From an uncultured Saprospiraceae bacterium (GTDB taxonomy: Bacteria; Bacteroidota; Bacteroidia; Chitinophagales; Saprospiraceae), in the NCBI GenBank assembly GCA_938039305.1, contig CALHUZ010000255.1, positions 1 through 26,530 on the forward strand: a DNA stretch of 26,530 nt, given 5' to 3'. How positions within the stretch are numbered: position 1 is the first letter of the stretch; each line of letters opens with the position of its first letter. The notes under the pieces were generated by a model. It did not search any database, was not told the DNA's origin, and worked only from the letters and a program-made list of their open reading frames with translations. The translations under genes and the position numbers were made by a program. This document shows, piece after piece, positions 8,334-16,458 of the stretch.

Positions 8334-9248
8334 ATGAAATCAATATTATATAAAACAGGAAAGCTATTTACGATGCTTTTCATACTGGGCTTCGCTTTTG
8401 GTTCTTGTGTTGATGACTTCGAATTGCCAGAGGCAGGTTCTATCGCTGATGCAACACTTCCAAGTGCAGGCTTTAGCTTCTCACAGACAGATCCTGAAGA
8501 TTTTAGAGTAGTGACTTTCACTAATGAATCAGCAAGTGCTACAATGTATAATTGGAACTTTGGAGCTGGTAACTCAACTGAAAAGAACCCATCTTTTACT
8601 TTTGAAGGAGAAGGGACTTACACTGTTTCTCTATCAGTTAGTGATGCAAACGGTGTGACTGACGCAATTACTAAAACTATAGATGTCATTAAGCCAGAGG
8701 AGCCAGATGCAATTGTTCCTACAGTTAATAATGGTGACTTTACTGGTGGCCAAGATGGATGGAAGTTTGAAAGCTTTACAGGTGGTACGACAAGTCCTTA
8801 TAACTCTTCAAGTGATGGTTCTCCTATTGATTATGATGGAAATGATACGGGAGCCAAGACGGCTGGGGCAAAATGGACGAATGGTACTTCAGCTGCTCAT
8901 TTGTTAAGTTCAAGTTCAAGATTTGCTTACCAAGCTTTTCAAGTATCTGCTAATACTACATATGTTGTAGAATGGGAACATTCCATTAAAAACGACAAAG
9001 ATGATGTAACTGGAGGAGATAGAGTTGTTCTAAATATCATAGATGGTCACTACAGCGATGGAAAGGATGCACTTAGCGCACCAATCATAGTAGAGTCAGT
9101 AGGGGATGTAGCGATTGGAAAGGGAAACTTCACTTTGCTAAAAGCTGAATTTGATTCAAATGAAAGTGGTCAAATTGCAATTTGGATGTATGGAGTTACA
9201 AGTGAAGATGCATATGCTGATAACATCAAGCTTTATCCTAAAGAGTAG
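8334..9248 (+). CDS. PKD-domain surface lipoprotein, probable alginate-binding protein (SusE/F position)
   Basis: Predicted outer-surface lipoprotein with Cys25 (lipobox FGSC followed by VDD). A PKD domain covers about residues 46-119 (VTFTNES, YNWNFGAG, PSFTFEGEGTYTVSLSV). After a Pro-Glu linker, a C-terminal beta-rich region (about 127-304) begins NNGDFTGGQDGW and ends DNIKLYP, the form of a carbohydrate-binding jelly-roll module. There are no catalytic motifs. It lies between SusD1 and the PL7 lyase, where surface glycan-binding proteins usually sit. Alginate binding is therefore a positional inference; a specific CBM family cannot be assigned by eye. Confidence 0.8.
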   Translation: MKSILYKTGKLFTMLFILGFAFGSCVDDFELPEAGSIADATLPSAGFSFSQTDPEDFRVVTFTNESASATMYNWNFGAGNSTEKNPSFTFEGEGTYTVSLSVSDANGVTDAITKTIDVIKPEEPDAIVPTVNNGDFTGGQDGWKFESFTGGTTSPYNSSSDGSPIDYDGNDTGAKTAGAKWTNGTSAAHLLSSSSRFAYQAFQVSANTTYVVEWEHSIKNDKDDVTGGDRVVLNIIDGHYSDGKDALSAPIIVESVGDVAIGKGNFTLLKAEFDSNESGQIAIWMYGVTSEDAYADNIKLYPKE

Positions 9249-9289
9249 TCTAAAGGGGATCGTTATTATTTTTTAATTCGATAGTCGTG

Positions 9290-10219
9290 ATGCGTAAATT
9301 CCTGTTTCTTTCAGTAGTTTCTTTAGCTTTTGGATTAAGCTTTGGATCATGTGATGTAGGCGGTTTGGAAGAACCACCAGTTGCAGTTACTCCTGAACCT
9401 GAACCAGAGCCTGAAGTAGTTACTCCAGTTGTTAAAGATCTCGTAGAAGGCGTTGATTACTTTCTTCCAAAGATTGACTTGAACAATTGGAAGGTGACAC
9501 TTCCTGTTGGTGATCCAAGTGAGGTAGAGCCTCCTGAGATTCTTGACTATGCATCTAACAGTGCATTGAAGCCCTTTATGTATAACGATAGTACAGATGG
9601 ATCATTAGTTTTTGATACTTACCCAGAAAGTACTACAGCGAATTCTTCATATTCACGAACTGAACTTAGAGAACAATTAGTTCCTGGTAGCAATAGTGTG
9701 AACTGGAAGTTTAGCGAAGGTGCTACAATGGAAGGGGAGCTTGCAGTAGCTGAAATTTCGAAAGAGGCAAGTGGCAAAGATCATCGAGTGATCATTATGC
9801 AGATCCATGGTAGACTAAGTAATGATCAGCGCGATTTGATAGGCGAAGATGATAACAATGCACCTCCAGTATTAAAAATATATTGGCAGAATGGGAAGAT
9901 CAGAGTGAAGACTAAAGTTTTGAAAAACCAAAATGTCTCAGACATTGAAGTTCTAAAAACTACTTCATGGACTGATGATGATGGACAATATTTTGAAGAG
10001 ACTGTCAACAATGGGCGATTTAAGCTCAAAGTAGAAGTGTCCTTCGGAAAGATGTCTATAGCTCTTAACGATTCAGAACCTCAGATTTATGAAAGCTCTG
10101 ATTTGGAGCGATGGGATGTTTTTGAGAATTACTTTAAAGCTGGCAACTATCTTCAGACGACAGATAGTGGAGCTTTTTCTAAAGTGAAATATTATAGTCT
10201 TGATGTGAGTCATGACTAG
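9290..10219 (+). CDS. PL7-family alginate lyase lipoprotein
   Basis: Endo-acting alginate lyase that cuts alginate by beta-elimination. The lipoprotein signal has Cys21 (SFGSC), so the enzyme is probably anchored at the cell surface. A Pro/Glu-rich linker (about 29-48, with a PEPEPEPE stretch) precedes the catalytic jelly roll. Family motifs are NNWKVTLPV (65-73), SRTELR (122-127), QIH (171-173) and YFKAGNYLQ (281-289), which supply the Arg, Gln-x-His and Tyr active-site groups. A GTG at 9287 lies directly before the ATG at 9290; ATG is preferred and gives 309 residues. It is last in the first SusCD unit and is followed by a terminator. M- versus G-block preference depends on QIH versus QVH; QIH is often linked to polyG or broader activity, but this is tentative. 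Confidence 0.93.
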   Translation: MRKFLFLSVVSLAFGLSFGSCDVGGLEEPPVAVTPEPEPEPEVVTPVVKDLVEGVDYFLPKIDLNNWKVTLPVGDPSEVEPPEILDYASNSALKPFMYNDSTDGSLVFDTYPESTTANSSYSRTELREQLVPGSNSVNWKFSEGATMEGELAVAEISKEASGKDHRVIIMQIHGRLSNDQRDLIGEDDNNAPPVLKIYWQNGKIRVKTKVLKNQNVSDIEVLKTTSWTDDDGQYFEETVNNGRFKLKVEVSFGKMSIALNDSEPQIYESSDLERWDVFENYFKAGNYLQTTDSGAFSKVKYYSLDVSHD

Positions 10220-10248
10220 GTATTGATAGTTTTTTCATATATAGATAG

Positions 10249-10278
10249 AATAGGGGGCATGGTGAGCTCCCTATTTTT
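10249..10278 (+). terminator. Rho-independent terminator after the PL7 gene
   Basis: ATAGGGGGC (10250-10258) pairs with GCTCCCTAT (10266-10274) through one G-U wobble, around a 7-nt loop, and TTTT follows at 10275-10278. It ends the SusC1-SusD1-PKD-PL7 unit 30 bp after the lyase stop. Confidence 0.85.
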
Positions 10279-10529
10279 AAACTATCGAAGACTTTGCTAT
10301 GAGTTGAAGTGTTTATAGCGATTAAGAAAAAAACATTTAAAAAATACGCGAACTACGATATTCTAATTGCCATTTTATTGATAGAAGGCATGTATGAGTA
10401 TTGAGAATCGTGATGTTAATAATTAAAAAAAAATAGTCAATGGGGTAACCTTAAAGTTGCCCTTGAGTTAGATTAATTCAGATGCCGATTTTGTATAATT
10501 TAAAATTGTAAAATTATTTAATCACAAGT
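10279..10529 (+). promoter_or_regulatory. AT-rich leader region of susC2
   Basis: About 250 bases without a gene between the terminator and susC2. The region must hold the promoter of the second SusCD unit, but I see no clear TTTG / TAnnTTTG pair and no exact TTGGT-N2-ACCAA operator. The only structured element is the hairpin at 10442-10463, described separately. Confidence 0.4.
10442..10463 (+). promoter_or_regulatory. Hairpin in the susC2 leader
   Basis: GGGGTAAC (10442-10449) can pair along its full length with GTTGCCCT (10456-10463) as RNA, using two G-U wobbles, around a CTTAAA loop. There is no T-run. It stands out as the only GC-rich patch in the region, which suggests an mRNA leader structure rather than a DNA operator. 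Confidence 0.35.
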
Positions 10530-13500
10530 ATGAAAATTAACTATTCTACCAGGAAGATGCGCTCCTTTAGAGGTGCCTTGTTAGGCCTTCTTTCCGTCGC
10601 ATTATGCTTTTCTTCCGTTTACGGAAGTACTGAAGATTCATCTTTGAAGGATGGAATGTATGCACAGATCACTGGCACCATTATTTCTAGTGCAGATCAA
10701 TTAGAGGTTATTGGAGCCAATGTATTAGTTAAAGGTACTAATAGAGGTACTGTAACTGATATAGATGGCACATTTTCGATTGAGGCACAGCCAGAAGACG
10801 TATTAGTAATTAGTTATTTGGGTTTTGAAACCCAAGAAATTGTAGTTGGAACACAAACTGAATTAACGATTTATCTAGTTCAGGGAGCGATCTTAGACGA
10901 GGTAGTTGTGACAGGTTATGGAACAAGGAAAAAATCACACAATACTGGTGCCATCGCTCAAGTAAAAGGTGCTGATGTTGCGATGATCCAAGCGAATCGT
11001 GTAGATGATGCGCTTGCAGGTAAGTTGTCAGGAGTCTTGATTCAAAATCAAGATGGAGAACCTGGCGCAGATCCTAAGATTCAGATTAGAGCCGCATCTT
11101 CAATATCTGGAAACTCTTCACCGCTTATAGTAGTGGATGGTTATCCAATATCAGGAAGTTTGGCCACGGTTAATCCGAACGATATAGAAAGTATAGAAGT
11201 TCTAAAAGATGCAGCTTCTGCAGCTATCTATGGTTCGAGAGGAGCAAATGGAGTGATTCTGGTTACAACTAAAACTGGAAAATCAGGTAAAGTTAAAATT
11301 GGATATGACAGCTATGTAAGTACTTCGAGCAGATATGTAGGTGATGTTGAACAATTAAAAACAGCCGGAGAATGGGCTGATGAATTGGAGTCAGGAATAG
11401 CAGATGGTACATATGATGTTTCTGAAGTTGATCCAGCATTGGTCAATTATAGAATTAATGCATACAAAAATTCTCCTGATGTTGTAGCCGCTGAAGACTG
11501 GCTTTTTAGATCTGGCAAAAGTCAAAGTCATAACTTGAATATGAGTGGGGGAACAGATGATGTGAAGTATTTTGCATCAGTAGGTTATTTGGACACAGAG
11601 GGGGTTGTAATTAGACAAGGCTTCGAAAGGTATAATGCAAGATTGAAAGTTGATGCTAATCTTGGTGGTAAGTTCAAGGCTGGAATCAATGCCAATGGAT
11701 TTGTGGGTGATAGAGAAATTGTAGGCCATGATATGAGAGATCTCTTGAGGGCATATAGTGTTCATCCTATCTACCATACTCAAGCATCTATTGATTTTGT
11801 ACAAGGGTTAGATCAACAAGCTCAGGCTTTGGGTTTAGCAAGTTTCGACAGTGGTTATAGAGGAGGAAGTGCTCCGTTCAATAATAGCATTTATACATTA
11901 GAGCCAGGTATGACAGCTCAAGACTGGCACTATGGAAGAAGCGGAAATGGTATAGGAGGTTCTGGAGATGCAGGCCCGGCCACAAAACTTGACAACACTG
12001 ATCGATTTGAAAAAACGTATTTCGGTAACGTGAGTTCTTATTTGCAATACAGCATTATAGATGGATTGGATATAAAAACTGTTTTAGGTGGAGATCTAAG
12101 AGATACAAGAGCATTCTTTTCTAGAACTCTTGAGTTTGACTCTAGAGCACGTACTAATCAAACACGCTTGCAAACAAGGGATACAAAAAGATCATCAGTG
12201 CTAAGTGAGACGACTTTGAATTATTCTAAAGTTTTAGGCAGTCATGATATATCTGCCATAGCAGGTATTGAGTTTCAGAATTTCTATATCGGTGAGACAT
12301 ACTTAAATGCATCAAATAATATTCCGTTTGGTCAACCTCTTAATTATGCCTTGTTAGATCCTGCAGATATAAACGTTTCTGAGAGAGATGAGACAATTGC
12401 GAGAAGGAGCTTATTTGGAAGAATCAACTATGCATTTGACAATCGTTATTTAGCTTCAGTGTCAGTAAGAAGAGATGGTGATTCCAGATTTGGAGCTAAT
12501 AATAGATATGAGATTTTCCCAGCGATTTCTTTAGGCTGGAATGTTCACAATGAATCATTCTATAACTCAGAGTTTCTAACTGATCTAAAACTTAGATTCA
12601 GTAGGGGTTCTTTAGGAACAACTTCATTCTTGGGTTCATACAGTTCATTGAGTTTGTTAAATCCATCGCCGACAGTACTTGGTAATGGTTTCCTGATACC
12701 ATCCAATATTGGAAATCCTGATTTGACGTGGCAGACGAACACTGAAACCAACTTTGGTGTTAATTTTGGTTTCTTAGGGAATCGTTTTACCGTCGGTGTA
12801 GATTATTATACATCTGACATTGAAGATATCTTAATCAATCAGAGTGTTGCGGAAGTTTTAGGTACAACCTCTATTGTTCTTAATTCTGGTGACGTAAGAA
12901 GTTCAGGATTGGAAATCGAAGTTGGTGCAGCGGTTATTAATAACAGTAACTTCAAGTGGAATCTGAGCGCCAATCTTTCTACCGTTAATACAGAGATAAC
13001 TGACTTGGGTAATTTGACTGAATTACCACGAGCACTTTATGGACAGTCAGGTAGAGCGCCAGTATTTAGAAATTATGTAGGAGGAGAGATAGGTGAAATG
13101 TGGGGATTAGAAACTGCTGGTCAGGTAGAGACAGAATGGATGGTAGACCCGACTCGTGCAATAGGTATCAATAGTTCATCATATTATGTTGTCGATCAAA
13201 ATGGTGATGGTGTTATTGATAGAACACGAACAGTTGAAGAAGGTGGAGATCTAGTTAAAATAGGACAAAATACACCAGATTTTTACTGGGGATTGAATAG
13301 CCAGATGAGCTTTAGCAACTTTGATCTTTCATTACAGTTTCAAGGAGCCCAGGGTGGAGAAGTATGGAATGTAGATCCTATCTACTGGCAATCACAATTC
13401 GGGTTTAGTAGATTGCGTGGTAGCTTTGATTCTGAAAATGACGGCATCGCAGATCATAATGGTTTGCACTATGAGCAACCAAGAAATGCTTTGGATTCAC

Positions 13501-13766
13501 AAATTCAAGATGCATCTTATGTCGCTTTAAGAAATTTAACTTTAGGTTATACACTTAATCCAGACTGGGGTAGTGTAGGTTCAGTTAGAGTATATGCCGC
13601 TGCTACTAATTTGTTATATCTAATGGGATCTGACTACACTTCTCTTAATCCAGAGGGTGTTGAGATCACGAACGGTGGTTACCTCGGTCCAACAACTTAT
13701 GGTGTGCAAGTAGGTGCAAGTCCAGTAGTAAGAAGCTTTACTTTAGGTCTTAATCTTAACTTTTAA
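10530..13766 (+). CDS. susC: SusC/RagA-family TonB-dependent outer-membrane transporter 2
   Basis: Second outer-membrane importer, 1078 residues. The signal peptide ends near residue 32. The Ig-like domain is at about 46-117 (ITGTIIS, GANVLVKGTNRGTV, LVISYLGFE) and DEVVVTGYG at 123-131. The plug contains VSRV-like and LSGVLI segments, IQIRAASS, PLIVVDGYPI and EVLKDAASAAIYGSRGANGVILVTT. The barrel ends LNLNF. The N-terminal 140 residues are very close to those of SusC1, while the barrel and loops differ more, as expected if the pairs take different oligomers. It starts its own unit after a terminator and a 250-bp leader, and is followed 11 bp later by SusD2. Confidence 0.95.
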   Translation: MKINYSTRKMRSFRGALLGLLSVALCFSSVYGSTEDSSLKDGMYAQITGTIISSADQLEVIGANVLVKGTNRGTVTDIDGTFSIEAQPEDVLVISYLGFETQEIVVGTQTELTIYLVQGAILDEVVVTGYGTRKKSHNTGAIAQVKGADVAMIQANRVDDALAGKLSGVLIQNQDGEPGADPKIQIRAASSISGNSSPLIVVDGYPISGSLATVNPNDIESIEVLKDAASAAIYGSRGANGVILVTTKTGKSGKVKIGYDSYVSTSSRYVGDVEQLKTAGEWADELESGIADGTYDVSEVDPALVNYRINAYKNSPDVVAAEDWLFRSGKSQSHNLNMSGGTDDVKYFASVGYLDTEGVVIRQGFERYNARLKVDANLGGKFKAGINANGFVGDREIVGHDMRDLLRAYSVHPIYHTQASIDFVQGLDQQAQALGLASFDSGYRGGSAPFNNSIYTLEPGMTAQDWHYGRSGNGIGGSGDAGPATKLDNTDRFEKTYFGNVSSYLQYSIIDGLDIKTVLGGDLRDTRAFFSRTLEFDSRARTNQTRLQTRDTKRSSVLSETTLNYSKVLGSHDISAIAGIEFQNFYIGETYLNASNNIPFGQPLNYALLDPADINVSERDETIARRSLFGRINYAFDNRYLASVSVRRDGDSRFGANNRYEIFPAISLGWNVHNESFYNSEFLTDLKLRFSRGSLGTTSFLGSYSSLSLLNPSPTVLGNGFLIPSNIGNPDLTWQTNTETNFGVNFGFLGNRFTVGVDYYTSDIEDILINQSVAEVLGTTSIVLNSGDVRSSGLEIEVGAAVINNSNFKWNLSANLSTVNTEITDLGNLTELPRALYGQSGRAPVFRNYVGGEIGEMWGLETAGQVETEWMVDPTRAIGINSSSYYVVDQNGDGVIDRTRTVEEGGDLVKIGQNTPDFYWGLNSQMSFSNFDLSLQFQGAQGGEVWNVDPIYWQSQFGFSRLRGSFDSENDGIADHNGLHYEQPRNALDSQIQDASYVALRNLTLGYTLNPDWGSVGSVRVYAAATNLLYLMGSDYTSLNPEGVEITNGGYLGPTTYGVQVGASPVVRSFTLGLNLNF

Positions 13767-13777
13767 ATAGTAGAATA

Positions 13778-15094
13778 ATGAAATACATATATATATTAAT
13801 TTTAGGGTCACTACTTTTTTTAGTGTCGTGTTCTGAAGACTTAGAACAGTTTCCCCCAAACATTGCGAGTTCCAATTCATTGACTGATTTTGAAGGAGTT
13901 CTAAATGCAGCTTATTTTTATCAACATGGATCTGTTACGCCAATGGCTGTGATGGGTGACTTTAGAGCTGATAATGCTCTTATGGATGAAGACCCATATA
14001 CTGAATTTGATGTATATGGTCCAAATTTGACTGTAATGGAAGATCAGTTCTTTGGCCCTTTTTATACAGCTTTGTACAGGTCAATCTTAAGTGCAAATGG
14101 AGTAATTGAAAATTCTACGAACGATGTTCAAATTGGAGAAGCAAGATATTTAAGAGCTCTTGCATACTTTAAACTTGTAAGAGTTTTTGGTGATGTGCCA
14201 GTTAATTTATTCGCTACACCAAGTCCTACTGATGAGTCTATTTTACGAAGACAATCAGCAGCTACTGTTTATAGCGATGTGATCATTCCGGATTTACAAG
14301 CGGCTATTTCTGTCTTGGGTACAGATATAGTAGATGGCCGAGCCTCTAAATTAGCAGCACAAGGCATGCTGGGTAAAGTGTATATGCAGATTGGAGATTT
14401 TGGTAATGCTACATCTTCACTCGCTGCTGTTGTAAATGGTGCCGGAGGTGCAGGAATAGCGTTGCAAGATAACTTTGCAAATATCTTTGGTGTTGACAAT
14501 GATTTGAATTCTGAAATCATATACGCAACTCAAGTATCAAGTTCGATATCTGATGAGTATGGCTTTTCTGAATTTTGGTCATGGTCTGCAGGATTGGATA
14601 CAAAATCTCTTAATCCTTTAGATGATGATTTGATAGCTGCATTTGATGCCAGTGAAGCTGGTGGCGAGACAGATTTAAGAAGAGCGGTGACTATTGATGA
14701 AGCATTAATGTCTTCTCCAAAATTTCCTCAGGATGGAGGCCCTGATCATGACTGGATCGAGTTGAGATTAGCAGATGTCATTCTTCTATATGCAGAGGCA
14801 TTAAATGAGAACGGAAATAGTGCAGGAGCACTAGATGAATTGAATAAGATTAGAACGAGAGCAGGTTTGTCTAATTCAACTGCTTCTTCACAAGCTGAAA
14901 TTAGACAGGCGATTTTAGACGAAAGAAGATTGGAGCTAGCTTTTGAAGGACAGAGATGGTTTGATTTAGTGAGAACAGGAACTGTCAATGCAGAGATGGG
15001 ACAGTCGATCGATAGTCGATATCACTTATTCCCAATTCCAGTATCTGAAGTGTTAGCTAGTTTTGGTGTGATTACACAGAATGATGGTTACTAA
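13778..15094 (+). CDS. susD: SusD/RagB-family surface glycan-binding lipoprotein 2
   Basis: Partner lid of SusC2, 438 residues. The lipoprotein signal has Cys18 (LVSC followed by SED). The core shows YLRALAYFKLVRVFGDVPV (124-142), DWIELRLADVILLYAEALNENG and the C-terminal ERRLELAFEGQRWFDLVRTG. It is shorter than SusD1 and diverges strongly outside these motifs, so it probably binds a different oligomer length or block type. It is the last gene of the unit, with a terminator 30 bp downstream. Confidence 0.94.
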   Translation: MKYIYILILGSLLFLVSCSEDLEQFPPNIASSNSLTDFEGVLNAAYFYQHGSVTPMAVMGDFRADNALMDEDPYTEFDVYGPNLTVMEDQFFGPFYTALYRSILSANGVIENSTNDVQIGEARYLRALAYFKLVRVFGDVPVNLFATPSPTDESILRRQSAATVYSDVIIPDLQAAISVLGTDIVDGRASKLAAQGMLGKVYMQIGDFGNATSSLAAVVNGAGGAGIALQDNFANIFGVDNDLNSEIIYATQVSSSISDEYGFSEFWSWSAGLDTKSLNPLDDDLIAAFDASEAGGETDLRRAVTIDEALMSSPKFPQDGGPDHDWIELRLADVILLYAEALNENGNSAGALDELNKIRTRAGLSNSTASSQAEIRQAILDERRLELAFEGQRWFDLVRTGTVNAEMGQSIDSRYHLFPIPVSEVLASFGVITQNDGY

Positions 15095-15123
15095 AATCTA
15101 AGATTTTTTATACGTACTGAGTC

Positions 15124-15157
15124 AAAGAGAGGGCAGTTACAGTGCTCTCTCTTTTTT
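15124..15157 (+). terminator. Strong rho-independent terminator after susD2
   Basis: AAAGAGAGGGCA (15124-15135) pairs over 12 bp, with one G-U wobble, with TGCTCTCTCTTT (15143-15154) around a GTTACAG loop, followed by further T. It separates the SusC2-SusD2 unit from the assimilation operon. Confidence 0.9.
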
Positions 15158-15188
15158 AACTAATATAATTTGTAAGTAGAGGAACCAG

Positions 15189-16454
15189 ATGAAGCCATCA
15201 GCTTTTTCAATTAATGGATTAACAAAGTTGCTTCTTGGAGTTGGCCCTGGCATTATGGCTATAGGCTATACTTTAGGAACTGGGAGTGTTACTTCTATGA
15301 TTGTTGCTGGGAACAAGTTCGGAATGGACTTGCTATGGGTGCTTTTTCTAAGTTGTCTGTTTTCATGGGTGTTGATGAATGCATATGGCACATACTATCT
15401 GGTCACTGGTGAAACATCTTTGTATGCTATGAAGAAGCATATGAAGTTTGGTGCTCTGATTGCCATGCTGATAATTGTAGGTGTCACCATCGGGCAGTGG
15501 AATTCTTTGATAGGTATACTTGGTATTACGTCTAATGCGCTGTATGAAGTCATTCATGTCTTCATTCCAAGCGTCGAAAACTATTCGTATCTGACAGTAC
15601 TGCTGTTAGCTATTGTTATTATAGGGTCGATGTACATGATTCTTCTAAAAGGGAATTTCTCTTACTTAGAAAGAGTATTTGTATTCTTTGTCACATTGAT
15701 GGGTGTGTCGTTTATCATTTCGCTATTTATTGTGATACCTTCTCCTGCACAAGTTGCAGCAGGATTCATACCTAAGATTCCAGATGTGCCAGGGGGCAAG
15801 ATGTTAGTGGCAGCTTTTGTTGGAACAACAATGGCAGCAGCGACATTTTTATCAAGGCCTTTGTTTATACAAGGGAAGGGATGGGATATCACTAATCTGC
15901 CAGAGCAAAGAAGAGATTCACTTTGGGCCGCTCTTTTGATATTTTTTATAAGTGGATCTATCATGGCTATATCTGCAGCAACAGTATATGGTACAGGTGT
16001 TGAGATCACGCATGTCCTCGATATGGTTCGGACATTGGAACCGATATTAGGACGATTTGCAGTTGCGATATTTTTGGTCGGTACTTTAGGAGCTGGTCTC
16101 TCTTCAGTCTTTCCGATTCTTATGATTACACCGATTCTAATTGCAGATTATCAAAAAGGAAAGCTAGATATAAAGTCCAAGCAGTTTAAAGTCTTAGCAG
16201 GCTTAGCGTGTCTTGTAGGATTGACAGTTCCGATATTTGGAGCTAATCCGATAGATGCTCAGATCTTGTCACAGGTGTTCAATGTGTTTGTATTGCCACT
16301 CGTGATAATATCTATTATTTATTTATTGAATAGAAAGGACTTGATGGGTAAGCACAAAGCTTCATTGAGTATGAATATAGGAATGTGCACTGCGCTGATT
16401 TTTTCATGTATTGTCTCATATACGGGGGTCATAGCAATCTTTCAATCACTGTAG
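15189..16454 (+). CDS. Nramp-fold membrane transporter lacking the canonical metal ligands
   Basis: A polytopic inner-membrane protein (421 residues, about 11 hydrophobic segments) that I recognise as Nramp-related. The TM1 opening GPGIMAIGY (19-27) fits Nramp, but the metal-binding DPGN that should follow is G30-T31-G32-S33. In TM6 the canonical M-P-H-N is M215-A216-A217-A218. Loss of the Asp, Asn and His ligands argues against ordinary Mn2+/Fe2+ transport. It begins the assimilation operon and is followed 4 bp later by the PL17 oligoalginate lyase, so a uronate-linked or counter-ion role is possible. No substrate can be assigned. The ATG at 15189 gives a sensible start before TM1. Confidence 0.8.
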   Translation: MKPSAFSINGLTKLLLGVGPGIMAIGYTLGTGSVTSMIVAGNKFGMDLLWVLFLSCLFSWVLMNAYGTYYLVTGETSLYAMKKHMKFGALIAMLIIVGVTIGQWNSLIGILGITSNALYEVIHVFIPSVENYSYLTVLLLAIVIIGSMYMILLKGNFSYLERVFVFFVTLMGVSFIISLFIVIPSPAQVAAGFIPKIPDVPGGKMLVAAFVGTTMAAATFLSRPLFIQGKGWDITNLPEQRRDSLWAALLIFFISGSIMAISAATVYGTGVEITHVLDMVRTLEPILGRFAVAIFLVGTLGAGLSSVFPILMITPILIADYQKGKLDIKSKQFKVLAGLACLVGLTVPIFGANPIDAQILSQVFNVFVLPLVIISIIYLLNRKDLMGKHKASLSMNIGMCTALIFSCIVSYTGVIAIFQSL

Positions 16455-16458
16455 CAGT

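Noticed and set aside
9287..9289. GTG as start of the PL7 lyase
   Set aside because: An ATG follows immediately at 9290, and ATG starts are the rule for the neighbouring genes.
15158..15188. TATAATTTG before the Nramp-like gene as a -7 promoter element
   Set aside because: The spacing inside the element is one base too long for TAnnTTTG, and no -33 TTTG lies at the right distance.
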